Source of the DNA: Beroe ovata
Taxonomy: Eukaryota > Ctenophora > Nuda > Beroida > Beroidae
DNA length: 64,000 nt
Assembly (NCBI GenBank): GCA_946803715.1
Contig: CAMPET010000048.1
Span: forward strand, 255,365 to 319,364
Reading direction: 5' to 3'
Each line of letters starts with the position of its first letter. Positions within the stretch are counted from its first letter, which is position 1. Shown one piece after another: positions 39,157 through 50,800 of the stretch. Under the pieces are notes generated by a model that searched no databases, was not told the DNA's origin, and saw nothing but the letters and a program-made list of their open reading frames with translations. The translations under genes were made by a program, and so were the position numbers.

Positions 39157-41870
39157 TCATGAAGTGGATGGATGTGTTTGAGTCCACACCAGCAACCGTC
39201 CCTCCTCGGAACCCGCAGCTAGACTGTAGGAATCGTGTGAAAACTCCAGCGAGAGAATGGGAGATGTGAATGTTGTCTGCAAGTCTGACACAACCTCCAA
39301 ATTCCACGTATTCCACAGCCATATCTTCCCGTTATCGAATCCGGTAGCTATGACGTTTTTATACAGTCCTTCTGACATGACGGAAATAGCAAGTGCAGTG
39401 ACAACATGGGCGCATCGGGCGCACTTGATGGGCGCACCGTTAATGGTATGGAGATGTATCTCAGAGACGCTCTCCTGAGAAGCTGGTAGCCCTGGAAACG
39501 CAGCACCCCGCAGATTTGAGGAGGAACTGACAGTGACAATGTCACCCAGGGTGTCACTAACTCGGAGGCAGGAGACTGGCGAGGGCCGTGTGTCGAAGTA
39601 GTTCACATATGTCATGAGGTTGAGATCCCAGATGATAACCCTGCCTAAGGTGTCTGCCGACACGATCACACTGAACGCCCGGTTTATCTGTATCGTGGTG
39701 ATAGGGTGGACGTGGCCCGTGAGGTGACGGGCTGGCCCCATGTTGGTGATGGTCTTGGTCGACTGGTCGAATTGTAGCGGTTCCACAACGAGAAGTCCCG
39801 ACTTGTACCCCACCGCAAACACTCTGCCGTCACGTGCAGCAGCACAACACGTGACCTGGTCAGTACCGGATATACTGTACAGGATGGTATCCGCTATCAC
39901 GTGTACACAGCTACCCTCACTCCTTATTCTCAGTCCTGTGTACACGTTCCCTCCTCCACTCTCCTCGGAGAAACTGGTCACCTGCTCGTATCTCGGGCCT
40001 CGCCACGGCACAAACGCGAGGTACGTCGTGTTGGGCGGCATAGCCATCACTTCGCCCGATGGCAAACACCGGATACTACTGATTGGGTGTGGGAACTTGG
40101 CCGTCCAACAGAGCACGGGTTGGGAAAAATGGAGCGTCCCGGGGGTCAGATCCTTTTCCCTATCCACGGTGGACAGGGCATCAGACATGGTGGACGCGAA
40201 GGCGATCCTCCAGAACCGTGATGCCATCTTCTGATTACTGCCCTGCTGCATTGGCGCTCCCTTTGTGGTGAGGGGCTTGCTATAGATATGTGCTATGGCA
40301 TTCCTCGTGACATGGGGCTCTTTGAATAGTTGGCGGGGTGTCTGTCCGTATGTCTTGACCATTGTTCTCATTGCATCACGGTGAAGCGAGTTCTCAATGT
40401 TCTCCACATCAATCCCAAAGTAGGTGGACGGGTGGAACACATTGATAGCATCCACTGCGGCCGGGCCCTGCTGCTTGTACCCGAACACCAAGTCTATCCA
40501 ATGGTGCAAGTTCTGTGACACATATTCCGACTCCAGTGCCATGCGGTGGGTCAGTATGAACTGTCGACTATCTCCCCCGGCCCACACCGGCAACAACACG
40601 TCATCCACCACATCCCCGTTCTGCCGCTCCCCGAACCTGAACCTCTCCAAGTTGTGGAACATCTCTGGGAGGAAGAAGAACTCTGGGATGAGCTCCCGGA
40701 CGTCGGTCGTGCTCTCGCTGCTCGCAAGTCGCCAAGTGGTCCTCATATCGTGGAATGTCCGGTCAGGGATGTCGAAGGATCCTCCCTGGAAATCTATGAA
40801 GAGTTTAGCGTATGGGAGTAGTCGGACAAGGTAGTGGAGGACGATGCCCGAGTTGCTGTAGTGGGATCCGTAGTGGTACGGCTGTGTGGAGCTGTTGAGA
40901 TGAGCCTCAACCCCCTCAACTTGGTTCTCATAGTCACGCCTCAACATCTCATACCGCTGCACAAAGTGGTCCTTGAGTTTAGCGTCCTGTATTGCCATGG
41001 GAACGGACAGGTTCCTAAATGAATCGGGGTTGTTGATATCCAGGGTGTTGCTGGTGTAGTCTGCCAGGATGAATGGTAGAACTGGGTATTGCATCAGGTC
41101 ATTGAACGTTCTCCCCGCCTGCTTGTTCAGATGCATGAGATACTCAAAGTTAGTGATGTGTCCCTCCTGCCATCTCTGGGTCATGGACCGTATCTCCTTC
41201 CTCTGATCCCCATGATGGACCAGGTTGGGCAGGTTGAGTTGGAGGAGACGATTGTGCAGCTCATCCCTCTCTTCCATGGTGGTGAAACCCAGGAGATACG
41301 TCTGTCCCGTGTTGAGGAACACCTCCACAGCCACGTCCCGCAGATTGTACCACCTCTTGTGCACCTCAGTGATGTCGAGAAGTGACCAGTACATGCCCAG
41401 AACATCACCGACAAGCTGAGAGACGCAGTCCACCCGGGAAGTCTCATCCCTCACGAACAGCATGTACTGTCGGTAGAGGAGGATATCGCCCTCCGTACTG
41501 CCCGCTGCCTTGATATGACTACACTTGTTAGTGTACACCAGTGTGAACTGCGGCTTCACATTGGACCTCGTGGAACTCCGGTGAAAGAGATACTCACACG
41601 GCATTACATCGGATAGGAATGTCTTATAGAGACCCTCTTCCAGCAGGAACTGGGACTTCATGTCCACTGGACATCGTTTCAGACGACGCCGGATTCCGCC
41701 CGGTCCCTCGGTACTGTCCACCTCCCAACTGTCGGGGTAAGTGTCCGGGTCGTACCAAACGCCGTGCTCGTGGTGTGTCTTCAGGATCACCTTGTACCAC
41801 TGCTGCTGCATGTCGTACTTGGAGGAGCGGTGGTGTTGCCATAGGGAGTAGAACTCACGCGATAGGTTAC
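39157..41870 (-). CDS. LYST: LYST terminal exon: PH-BEACH-WD40 module
   Basis: A single 2.7-kb exon of 903 codons. Its start (NLSREFYSLWQHH) follows a cag acceptor at 41871. In order: the pre-BEACH PH-like domain (ILLYRQYMLFV ... WYNLRDVAVEVFLNTGQTYL); the BEACH domain with LMQYPVLPFILADY, QPYHYGSHYSNSG, ELIPEFFFLPEMF, WIDLVFGYKQQGPAAVDAIN and YGQTPRQLF; then WD40 blades including HVHPITTIQINRAFSVIVSAD, TLGRVIIWDL, IATGFDNGKIWLWNTWNLE and SLAAGSEEGRLLVW. The best match among BEACH proteins is LYST, judging by the ITNFEYLMHLNKQAGRTFND block and the absence of a C-terminal FYVE domain. Packing the whole module in one exon contrasts with ~100-base exons upstream. Confidence 0.93.
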
Positions 41871-44800
41871 CTGGGTAACGCGTGATTTAGTCACGTGTCA
41901 CGGTAGCAGATGTCTTTAATACGTGACCAAGTTTGGCATAGGTTCAAATCTAATTGAAATCATGAGTTTGGTTACCTTGCATGTTGAAGATGTTGTTGGT
42001 AATGATCTCCGCCTGGACATTGATGGACTTGTTGAGGATGGTTATGGGTAGTCCCAGTTTTTGCGAAGCCTGCTCCTTGCTTGACAGCCATGTTTGGTGT
42101 GTAGCATGTTCCTGAGAACACATACTTGAGTCATTGAAACAGATACCGTATCACACGGGCCGTGTGACCCAAATGCTGGCTCAGAGTATAAACTTCATCC
42201 AGTGGCACGCCCCCCCGCGATTTTTGCCCGCCAGTAGGCCACCAAGTTTGTAAAACAACTCACAGTTCATTGTTTACCACCTGTACCTGTTCATTCCAGG
42301 TGTGAATGAGTTGTGTCACATCAGTGGGTGTTTTCGAGTTCAGTTCCTGGCACACTTCCAAGATGCTGGCGGCAGCGTTGGTGCACTCCGTGGAGAGTGG
42401 CTCCTTGTCCGTCATTAGGTAGAGCGTGTAGGCGTGGATCCTGGAGTGAAACGGGTTATCAGAACAACAAGTCTGCTAAACTTCATGAAGTCATCAAACA
42501 GTAAAAATAGCGAGACCGAAATTGAAATAAGAATGGAAAATGAATAATTGTCAGTATAAGTGGATAATATTCCCACCTGAAAAAGAACTTGTCTGAACTT
42601 TTTGTAAGAAGAGGGAGGAGTCTGATTGGTCCCGGACGAGTGAGACATCTCAGCACAAAGAGACACGTGTCTCTTTCGAGTCTCGGGGTGTAGAGTATGA
42701 GGATGAGACGGGAGAGAATGCCACGGATCTTATCTTTGTTCATTCCACCCAGCTGTAACCAGATGTCAGATTCAATGTATACTCGAGAGAAGGGAATGGA
42801 ATGGGATCATATAGAGGTTGTCCAGATTGATAAACAACGAACCATAGCCGGGTATTTTCAGTGGTTATGAAGCGTACGATAATCCTCGATTTCTCCCTGA
42901 CATCAGGATTTCAAATTTGGGTCCTTAAGTGGAGGCAAACCTGGATGAAGGTTGACATCTTATCAGTGTTCCGTTCCTGGTAACACTTCACTGTTGTCAT
43001 GAGAATAATCTCAAAGATGTCCTTGCAGAACTGCCCTTGGCTCTCCGAGCTGAAACAACAGTTAATAGAGGGGTCAGAGGGTCGAGTAAGGGGCAAGGGC
43101 AACTTCATAACCAGAACGTGTCAGTTACCTGTCATCAGCAGACAGGAGTGTCCAATCATCGTCACACGCAGTCGACACATCAACTGTCGTAAGTGCTCTG
43201 TGCTGGGTGTACTCTACCAGAATGCCGAGTAGACTCACGTACCAGGAGCTCAGCTCTGACAACCTGGATCACAATGTTCATATTGGACAGGGTGTCATGA
43301 CGAATTCAGAATCTTATGACTTATGATCATGATGATTGTCTTTCACAGGAAATATCGGCCGTCAATTGAATGTGCATGTGCATAAATTTGAACATTTTAC
43401 TGGCGTAAATGTTCTTGCGCTGTCTTCATGTACTTATCATTATCATTATCATGTACTTACGACGTATTCCTGCTTGTCACAGTGCTGGAATCCACAAACA
43501 CGTCATCTTTGAAGAATGTGCCAGGATCAAAGCTTGGCTTAGCCGAGGAGTCTATACTGGAATCGCTGATCATGCTCTTCAAACTGGAGCCGAGACGGGC
43601 TAGCTTGCCACTGTTGCTATTCTGTATAGAAGTGAATGGGCGATGTGAATTATTCATCTTTAGAGGTTTTGAGACTGGATATGGGTTGAAAACCCCCTTC
43701 TGATATCTGGAAATAGTACTTCAATGCGATTATAAAGATTACCTTGATTGCATTGAGGACATGGGCGTCACTTGAGAAGAAGTGTACAGCACATTTCATT
43801 ATGGAGGAGCAGAGGTTCTCGGATATGTGACATTCGGCAACGGCCTCGGTATTCAGTCGCAGACAGAGGACCCATATCATGTCGAATATGTGGTGTGCCG
43901 AGGACACGCAATGGGACACAATCGTCAGAGATTGGAGCAACATCTGAACAGAGAGAGTGAGGGGGTTTGCTGAGGAAGGTAATGAAGATCGAAAACAACT
44001 GATCCAAATAAAGTGATCCAAAACTATTTGACCCACCTTGGAAAAGTATTTCCCACAAAAGTACGAGCATATGGACATCAAATTACATTCTCGTACCTGA
44101 AGAGCTCTGAGGTTCTCTGGGAATTGTGGAGATGACGACTCAAGGAGGGGTATAACATGGTAGAGAGAGTCAATGAGTCCGTAGTTCACAAAGTCAAGAG
44201 CACACCCGGGCCAAGAGAGTATCATCTGGGAAATCATGACCAACATGTCCGGGAACAAACCTAGGAGGAGTGGTGTGAGAGAAGTTGGGCTAGAAGAGGG
44301 GGTGAGGGAAGGAGGGAGTGTGACCTGTCAGGGGAGAGGAGAGGGGGAGGGGGAGGGGGAGTAGAGGATGGAGTCAGAGGGGGGAGAGATGGATATGAAG
44401 GGGAAGGGGCTGCGTCATCCCATACCTTGTACATCCAGAGCACTTTCTAACAATGATAGGATGAGTGTTGCAGCTTCTGGCGTAGTAGAAATAGTCTTTC
44501 CCCTGTCTGCTACAGTCAATCCTTCTGCAAGAGAAAACTTCATCACCAAACGCGGCGATTTAAAGAAACTCTAAACAACTATGGGCAAGTTCTATCTACG
44601 ATAGATCATTGTCTCTACAATTACCTGATAGTGTACTCTTGATGGGGCTGTACAGACACATGATAGAATGAACTAGCTCAGGAGAGAGCGGGTGGAGTCT
44701 GATCTGACACGCCATCAGATGGTAGCCTGGGAGGGGGGGGTCGGATAGGGGACGTGGAAATCGGAGATAATTTGTGGAGACATAGTTGTCAGATATAACG

Positions 44801-47800
44801 AAATTCAAATTTGTCCTGATTAGGTTTAAGGCTCATATCCTACCGTTTATCNGAGGATGAGACGGGAGAGAATGCCACGGATCTTGTCTTTGTTCATCCC
44901 GCCAAGCTGTAATCAGATGTCAGATTCAAAGTATACTATATATATATAGAGAAAAGGGAATGGAATGGGATTATATAGGGGTTTTCCGGATTGGTGAACA
45001 GCCGGGTATTTTCAGTGGTCATGAAGCGTGCGATTATCCTCAATTTCTCCCTGACACGGATTTCAAATTTGGGTTTATAAGCGGAGACAAACCTGGATGA
45101 AGGTTGACATCTTATCAGTGTTCCGTTCCTGGTAACACTTAACTGTTGTCATGAGAATAATCTCAAAGATGTCCTTGCAGAACTGCCCTTGGCTTTCCGA
45201 GCTGAAACAACAGTTAATAAAGGGGCAGTGGGGTACAGTAGGAGGCCAGAAGATCGAGTAAGGGGTCTCGTGGTCACTTCATAACCAGAACGTGTCAGTT
45301 ACCTGTCATCAGCTGACAGGAGTGTCCAATCATCGTCACACGCAGTCGACACATCAACTGTCGTAAGTGCTCTGTGTTGTGTGTACTCTACCAGAATGCC
45401 GAGTAGACTCACGTACCAGGAGCTCAGCTCAGATAACCTGGATCACAATGCTCAGATTGGGCAATGTGTCATGACGAATTCAGAATCGTATGATGATTGT
45501 CTTTCAGAGGAAATCGGCTGTCAATTGAATGTGCATGTGCATAAATTTGAACATTTTACTGGCGTAAATGTTCCTGCGTTGTCTTCATGTACTTATCATT
45601 ATCATTATCATGTACTCACGACGTATTCCTGCTTGTCACAGTACTGGAATCCACAAACACGTCGTCTTTGAAGAATGTGCCTGAATCAAAGCTAGGTTTA
45701 GCCGAGGAGTCAATGCTGGAATCGCTGATCATGCTCTTCAAACTGGAGCCGAGACGAGCTAGCTTGCCACTGTTGCTATTCTGTATAGAAGTGAATGGGC
45801 GATGTGAATTATTAATCTTTAGAGGTTTTGAGACTGGAAATGGGTAGAAAAACCCCTTCTGATATCTGGAAATAGTACTTCAATGCGATTATAAAGATTA
45901 CCTTGATCGCATTGAGGACATGGGCGTCACTTGAGAAGAAGTGTACAGCACATTTCATAATGGAGGAGCAGAGGTTCTCGGATATGTGACATTCGGCTAC
46001 GGCCTCGGTGTTTAGTCTCAGACAGAGGACCCATATCATGTCGAATATGTGGTGTGCCGAGGATACGCAGTGGGACACAATCGTCAGAGATTGGAGCAAC
46101 ATCTGAATAGAAAGAGTGAGGGGGTTTGCTGAGGAAGATGATGAAGATCGAAAACAACTGATCCAAACAATGTGATCCAAAACTTTGTGACCCTCCTTCG
46201 GAAAGTTTTACCCACAAAAGTACGAGCCATATGGACATCAAATTACATTCTCGCACCTGAAGCGCTCTGAGGTTCTCCGGGAATTGTGGAGATGACGACT
46301 CCAGGAGGGGTATAACATGGTAGAGAGAGTCAATGAGTCCGTAGTTTACAAAGTCCAGAGCACACCCGGGCCAAGAGAGTATCATCTGGGAAATCATGAC
46401 CAACATTTCCGGGAACAAACCTAGGAGGAGTGGTGTGAGAGAGGTGGAGTTAGAAGAGGGAGGGGAGGGAAGGAGGGAGTGTGACTTGTCAGGGGAGAGG
46501 AGAGGGGGGAGAGAGGTGGACTGAGAGGAAGGGACGGCAGTTGGAGGAGAGAGGGAGTAAAGATACACGATAGAGGATGGTGTCAGACTCAGAGGGTGAG
46601 GGGAGATGGGTATGAAGGGGAGGGGAGAGGGGGAGAGGAAAGGAGGGAGTGTGACTTGTCAGGGGAGAGGAGAGGGAGAGGGGGNNNNNNNNNNNNNNNN
46701 NNNNNNNNNNNNNNNNNNNNNNNNNNNNGAGAGGGGGAGGGGGAGGGGGAGTAGAGGATGGAGTCAGAGGGGGGAGAGATGGATATGAAGGGGAAGGGGC
46801 TGCGTCATCCCATACCTTGTACATCCAGAGCACTTTCTAACAATGATAGGATGAGTGTTGCAGCTTCTGGCGTAGTAGAAATAGTCTTTCCCCTGTCTGC
46901 TACAGTCAATCCTTCTGCAAGAGAAAACTTCATCACCAAACGCGGCGATTTAAAGAAACTCTAAACAACTATGGGCAAGTTCTATCTACGATAGATCATT
47001 GTCTCTACAATTACCTGATAGTGTACTCTTGATGGGGCTGTACAGACACATGATAGAATGAACTAGCTCAGGAGAGAGCGGGTGGAGTCTGATCTGACAC
47101 GCCATCAGATGGTAGCCTGGGAGGGGGGGGTCGGATAGGGGACGTGGAAATCGGAGATAATTTGTGGAGACATAGTTGTCAGATATAACGAAATTCAAAT
47201 TTGTCCTGATTAGGTTTAAGGCTCATATCCTACCGTTTATCTTGAGGAAGTGTTGCTTGATATGGGGTGATCCGTGGCTCAGCATGGCGTTCAGCATCTT
47301 GACACACGCTATTCGTACGAGAATGTTATCATTATTCATGAGAACTAGGATCTGCTCCACTTCCAGCACACAGCTGTTACCCTGAGGGGGGACGGTTATA
47401 GGATCAGGATGAGGGGGTTAGTGATATCATGAAGGGTTGTCAATGGAGGATGACAGGGGAAAATCATGAACTCTGGGGTTGAGAATTGAGAAATTTCTGC
47501 TAACAAACTTCATGGACAGCCTCTACCACGGTTAGGATGCGTTAATCGACAACAATCACACACCATATCATACATTGCTGACATAACTAACCCCACCCTC
47601 CTTAGAAGGAGAAACCTTGAACATTCGTCTGAGTGTTGCATCATTGCTCGTCTTGATGATTTCTACCACTAGCGACATCAAACCACTCTGGACTGTCGTG
47701 AGGGAGTAGTAGTTTGATCGGACTTCCTTGCTCGCCAGAACCTGACCTGTAGGAAAATAATATAAAGTTTTGGTGATAGGAGTACTGAAATCCTGTACAT

Positions 47801-50800
47801 TATACGGTCACAAAATGGCACCAACACGTCCTAATTCGTGAACTTTCACCTAACAACTCGCGCAACATACTGACATGACCTGGTCAACACATACCACAGT
47901 CCATGCATACCGAGCATTTTGTCACAGAGTGAGTTGAGATACTGGGTATTCCCGGAGGACGCACTGTCAATATTATCGGTTTCCGGGTCCGATATCGTGC
48001 TATTTCCACTCAACATGGACGTTCTCCGATCAGCCTCCAGCAGCAGACTATCCATGAGGGGTTTAAACGAGAACTCCTCCCCGTCATTGTCACCGAGCGG
48101 TGGGTTAGGCGGGTGGGAGGAGCAGACGGACGAGGGCCGTGACGTGGGGTGGAGTGAAGAGGGTGAGGAAATGTTGGGGTGAGGAGAGGTGGGGTGGGAT
48201 GAGGATGTCATATCAGTAGAGGAGGATGATGACATGACGGACAATCCTCGTGACCAGACATTGGAATCAGGATCAGGAATCTCCTCCATATCCTCATTAC
48301 TGGTGATGTGACACACTTCATCGACACTGCTTTCCCCGGCAACAGCCGTGACGTCGGCCGTGACGTCATCAATCATATTCTCCTGGCTCACTGTTGTCGT
48401 GGTTACGATAGACATCTCCAGCTCCGCTGTCGAGTTTGAGTGCGTCCTGGAGGCTAAATGGTGAGGTGTCAATAGAGGAGGAAGTGGTGTCAACAACAAT
48501 TAGCGGACTAACAAATCGTATGTATCAAAATATACCGGAACTATCGGCAAACAAATCCATGATTCATCTATTATACCAGACTATACCGGCTATTCAAATG
48601 CCACAAGGTCTGGTGGTACTTACAGTTGTTGAACCTTGCTCCACCCCTCTGAGGAGCGAAAAACGACTGTTTGAGAGGAACACCAGGAATCGTTACATTT
48701 TTCCGGGAATGAGCAATCATCAGGATGTTCGTAATAATCTTGAGGAGCTGAAGTTATAACCACATTTAAGCCTAGGGTAACAAAGTAAAGTTGTAAAAAT
48801 GCTGTCAACGCATATTGCTTGATATCAAGGTTATTAACCATGTCACCATGGTAACATCTCACTGGTATGTACCATGTCACCATGGTAACAACACTGGTAA
48901 CTCAAAGTGTTACCATGGTAACAGCTCACTGGTAACTCACCTGCAAGTCAGCAGGGTAACCGAGCATGTAGTAGAGCGTGGTAAGGAGGGAGGATGTGAT
49001 GGATCGGGGTAGTGATTCACCCTTGTGTGTCAACTCGTATATCTGACAGGTGACATGAGAATTGTCATCAGTGTTGTCATGGTGACATGAATCATCGGTA
49101 GGGTACTCGTCATTGCGATACAAGATTGAGTAAAGAAGATGCTATTGATGGAAGAGAGGAAATCAAAGAAAATGTTAAATAGCTGCTTCGTTGTATAACT
49201 GCACATATAGCATACCAGGGAAAAGTTAAGAATATCCTTGGCAATCTTGCACGTGGTAAACTGTTGGATGTTGTATGCGTAGTTTGGATGTGAGGGTCGG
49301 ACTAGGGTCTCCAAACACTCACAACACACTTCCCACACTGAGGAGGAATGAAGATGAGAAGTGAGCACAAATATGTGGGCAGAAGTAGGAAAAGTAATTA
49401 TTAGGGGACAACTTAGGCCAGCTTGTTGTAAGGTCAAACGAAAGACCAGATAGTTTAAACTTTAGTTTGCCAACTTCGAATTCTCTACCATTTTGAGATC
49501 CGGAATCCCAATAACTGTCAGATATCTAACCTCTGAGGGGTGCACATTGCCAGATTTTCCAATCCATGAGAATGTGTTTGAGTATGTGCATGTTCTTCAC
49601 CACAGCTGTCGAGCTAGACTTAACCCTGATCTTACCCTCGGGCGAGTCTATGAGAAGGGTGCCGTCAACCGTACCGTTCAGTAACACCTGCACGTGTCAC
49701 GTGTGAGTACTCCAGTCACGTGAATTCACGTGCTTCTTCACGTGCCCATGTGTTCAGGGGAGCGCTAAGTGAGAAAACATTGCGTGTTCTATACTGATGT
49801 GTTCTGTGTTTGTCTTATATTCGCTAGACCGTCTTACCTTGAGTATGCTGATTGATTTCACGGCACCAGGACTGCGAAGTACTAACGCTAACATCTCATA
49901 TCCGTGGAGAGAGACCATTTCACAGAGCAGAGGAGGGTGTGTCAGGTTCTTGAGCAACAAGTCGAGAGACATCACCTGGGAAATTGTGTTGCTATAGCAA
50001 CCGTATCAGGATCTGTATTCCCTTTTTCCAAAGTAACGCATTGAATAGCAACCTGAATTTCTTGTGAAGCTTTCATCTCAACCATGCGAGCGTACAGCAT
50101 AAGCAGGACCTTGATACCACCCAAAACTGGAAGTAGCACTGGTATCTTGTAATTCGTGATTAAGTCCTGGGGTGAGAATTACTGAGTTCTAACTTGAGGG
50201 GTTGTTTTCAATGAACATCCGCAAAAAAGCAAATTCAGGACCCCCCCTTCGCCCTTCATTGCGGAAAGTAAAGTGGAATCACCGCAGATGGCAGTCACAA
50301 GTGTTATGATACCCAGTCCACAGGTGTTATACAATACTCACCACTGTAATGGGATCTGACAAACACAACTCCTTGTGCGAGTTGGTCAATTCATTGGATG
50401 AAACTTGCCCACTCTTCGAATCTGGGATATCACCAAGGTAACCACCATGATAATAACCATGGTAAGTACTACGGTAATTACCATGGTAATCACTCTGGTA
50501 GTATACAATGACAAGAAAGAGACATTCCTCGATCTGCCCCCCTCTCAAATAATGCCGTACTCGTAACAAATGCTGGGACCATGTCTTTGTGAAAGTATTT
50601 ACCACGTAGGTACCATACTGCTCATATGGTAATTAGTAAACACACCGAACAGCAGTCACTCCCGACTCGCCCAATATCTAGTATATTCATATCTCACGCG
50701 ACTTCACGACTTGCTTCATCGAGATGATATCAAGATTTCTGAGTAACTGAAGTTGGTATAAATACGTTGAAGGGCCATATTCACTCGAGCCATTTAGCAC

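Noticed and set aside
39740-41885. Several plus-strand open frames of 60-160 codons
   Set aside because: All are antisense shadows of the large LYST terminal exon.
42699-47241. Genuine tandem exon duplication giving LYST a repeated domain
   Set aside because: Both breakpoints fall inside exons at a single n, and including both copies breaks the reading frame; an assembly join is simpler.
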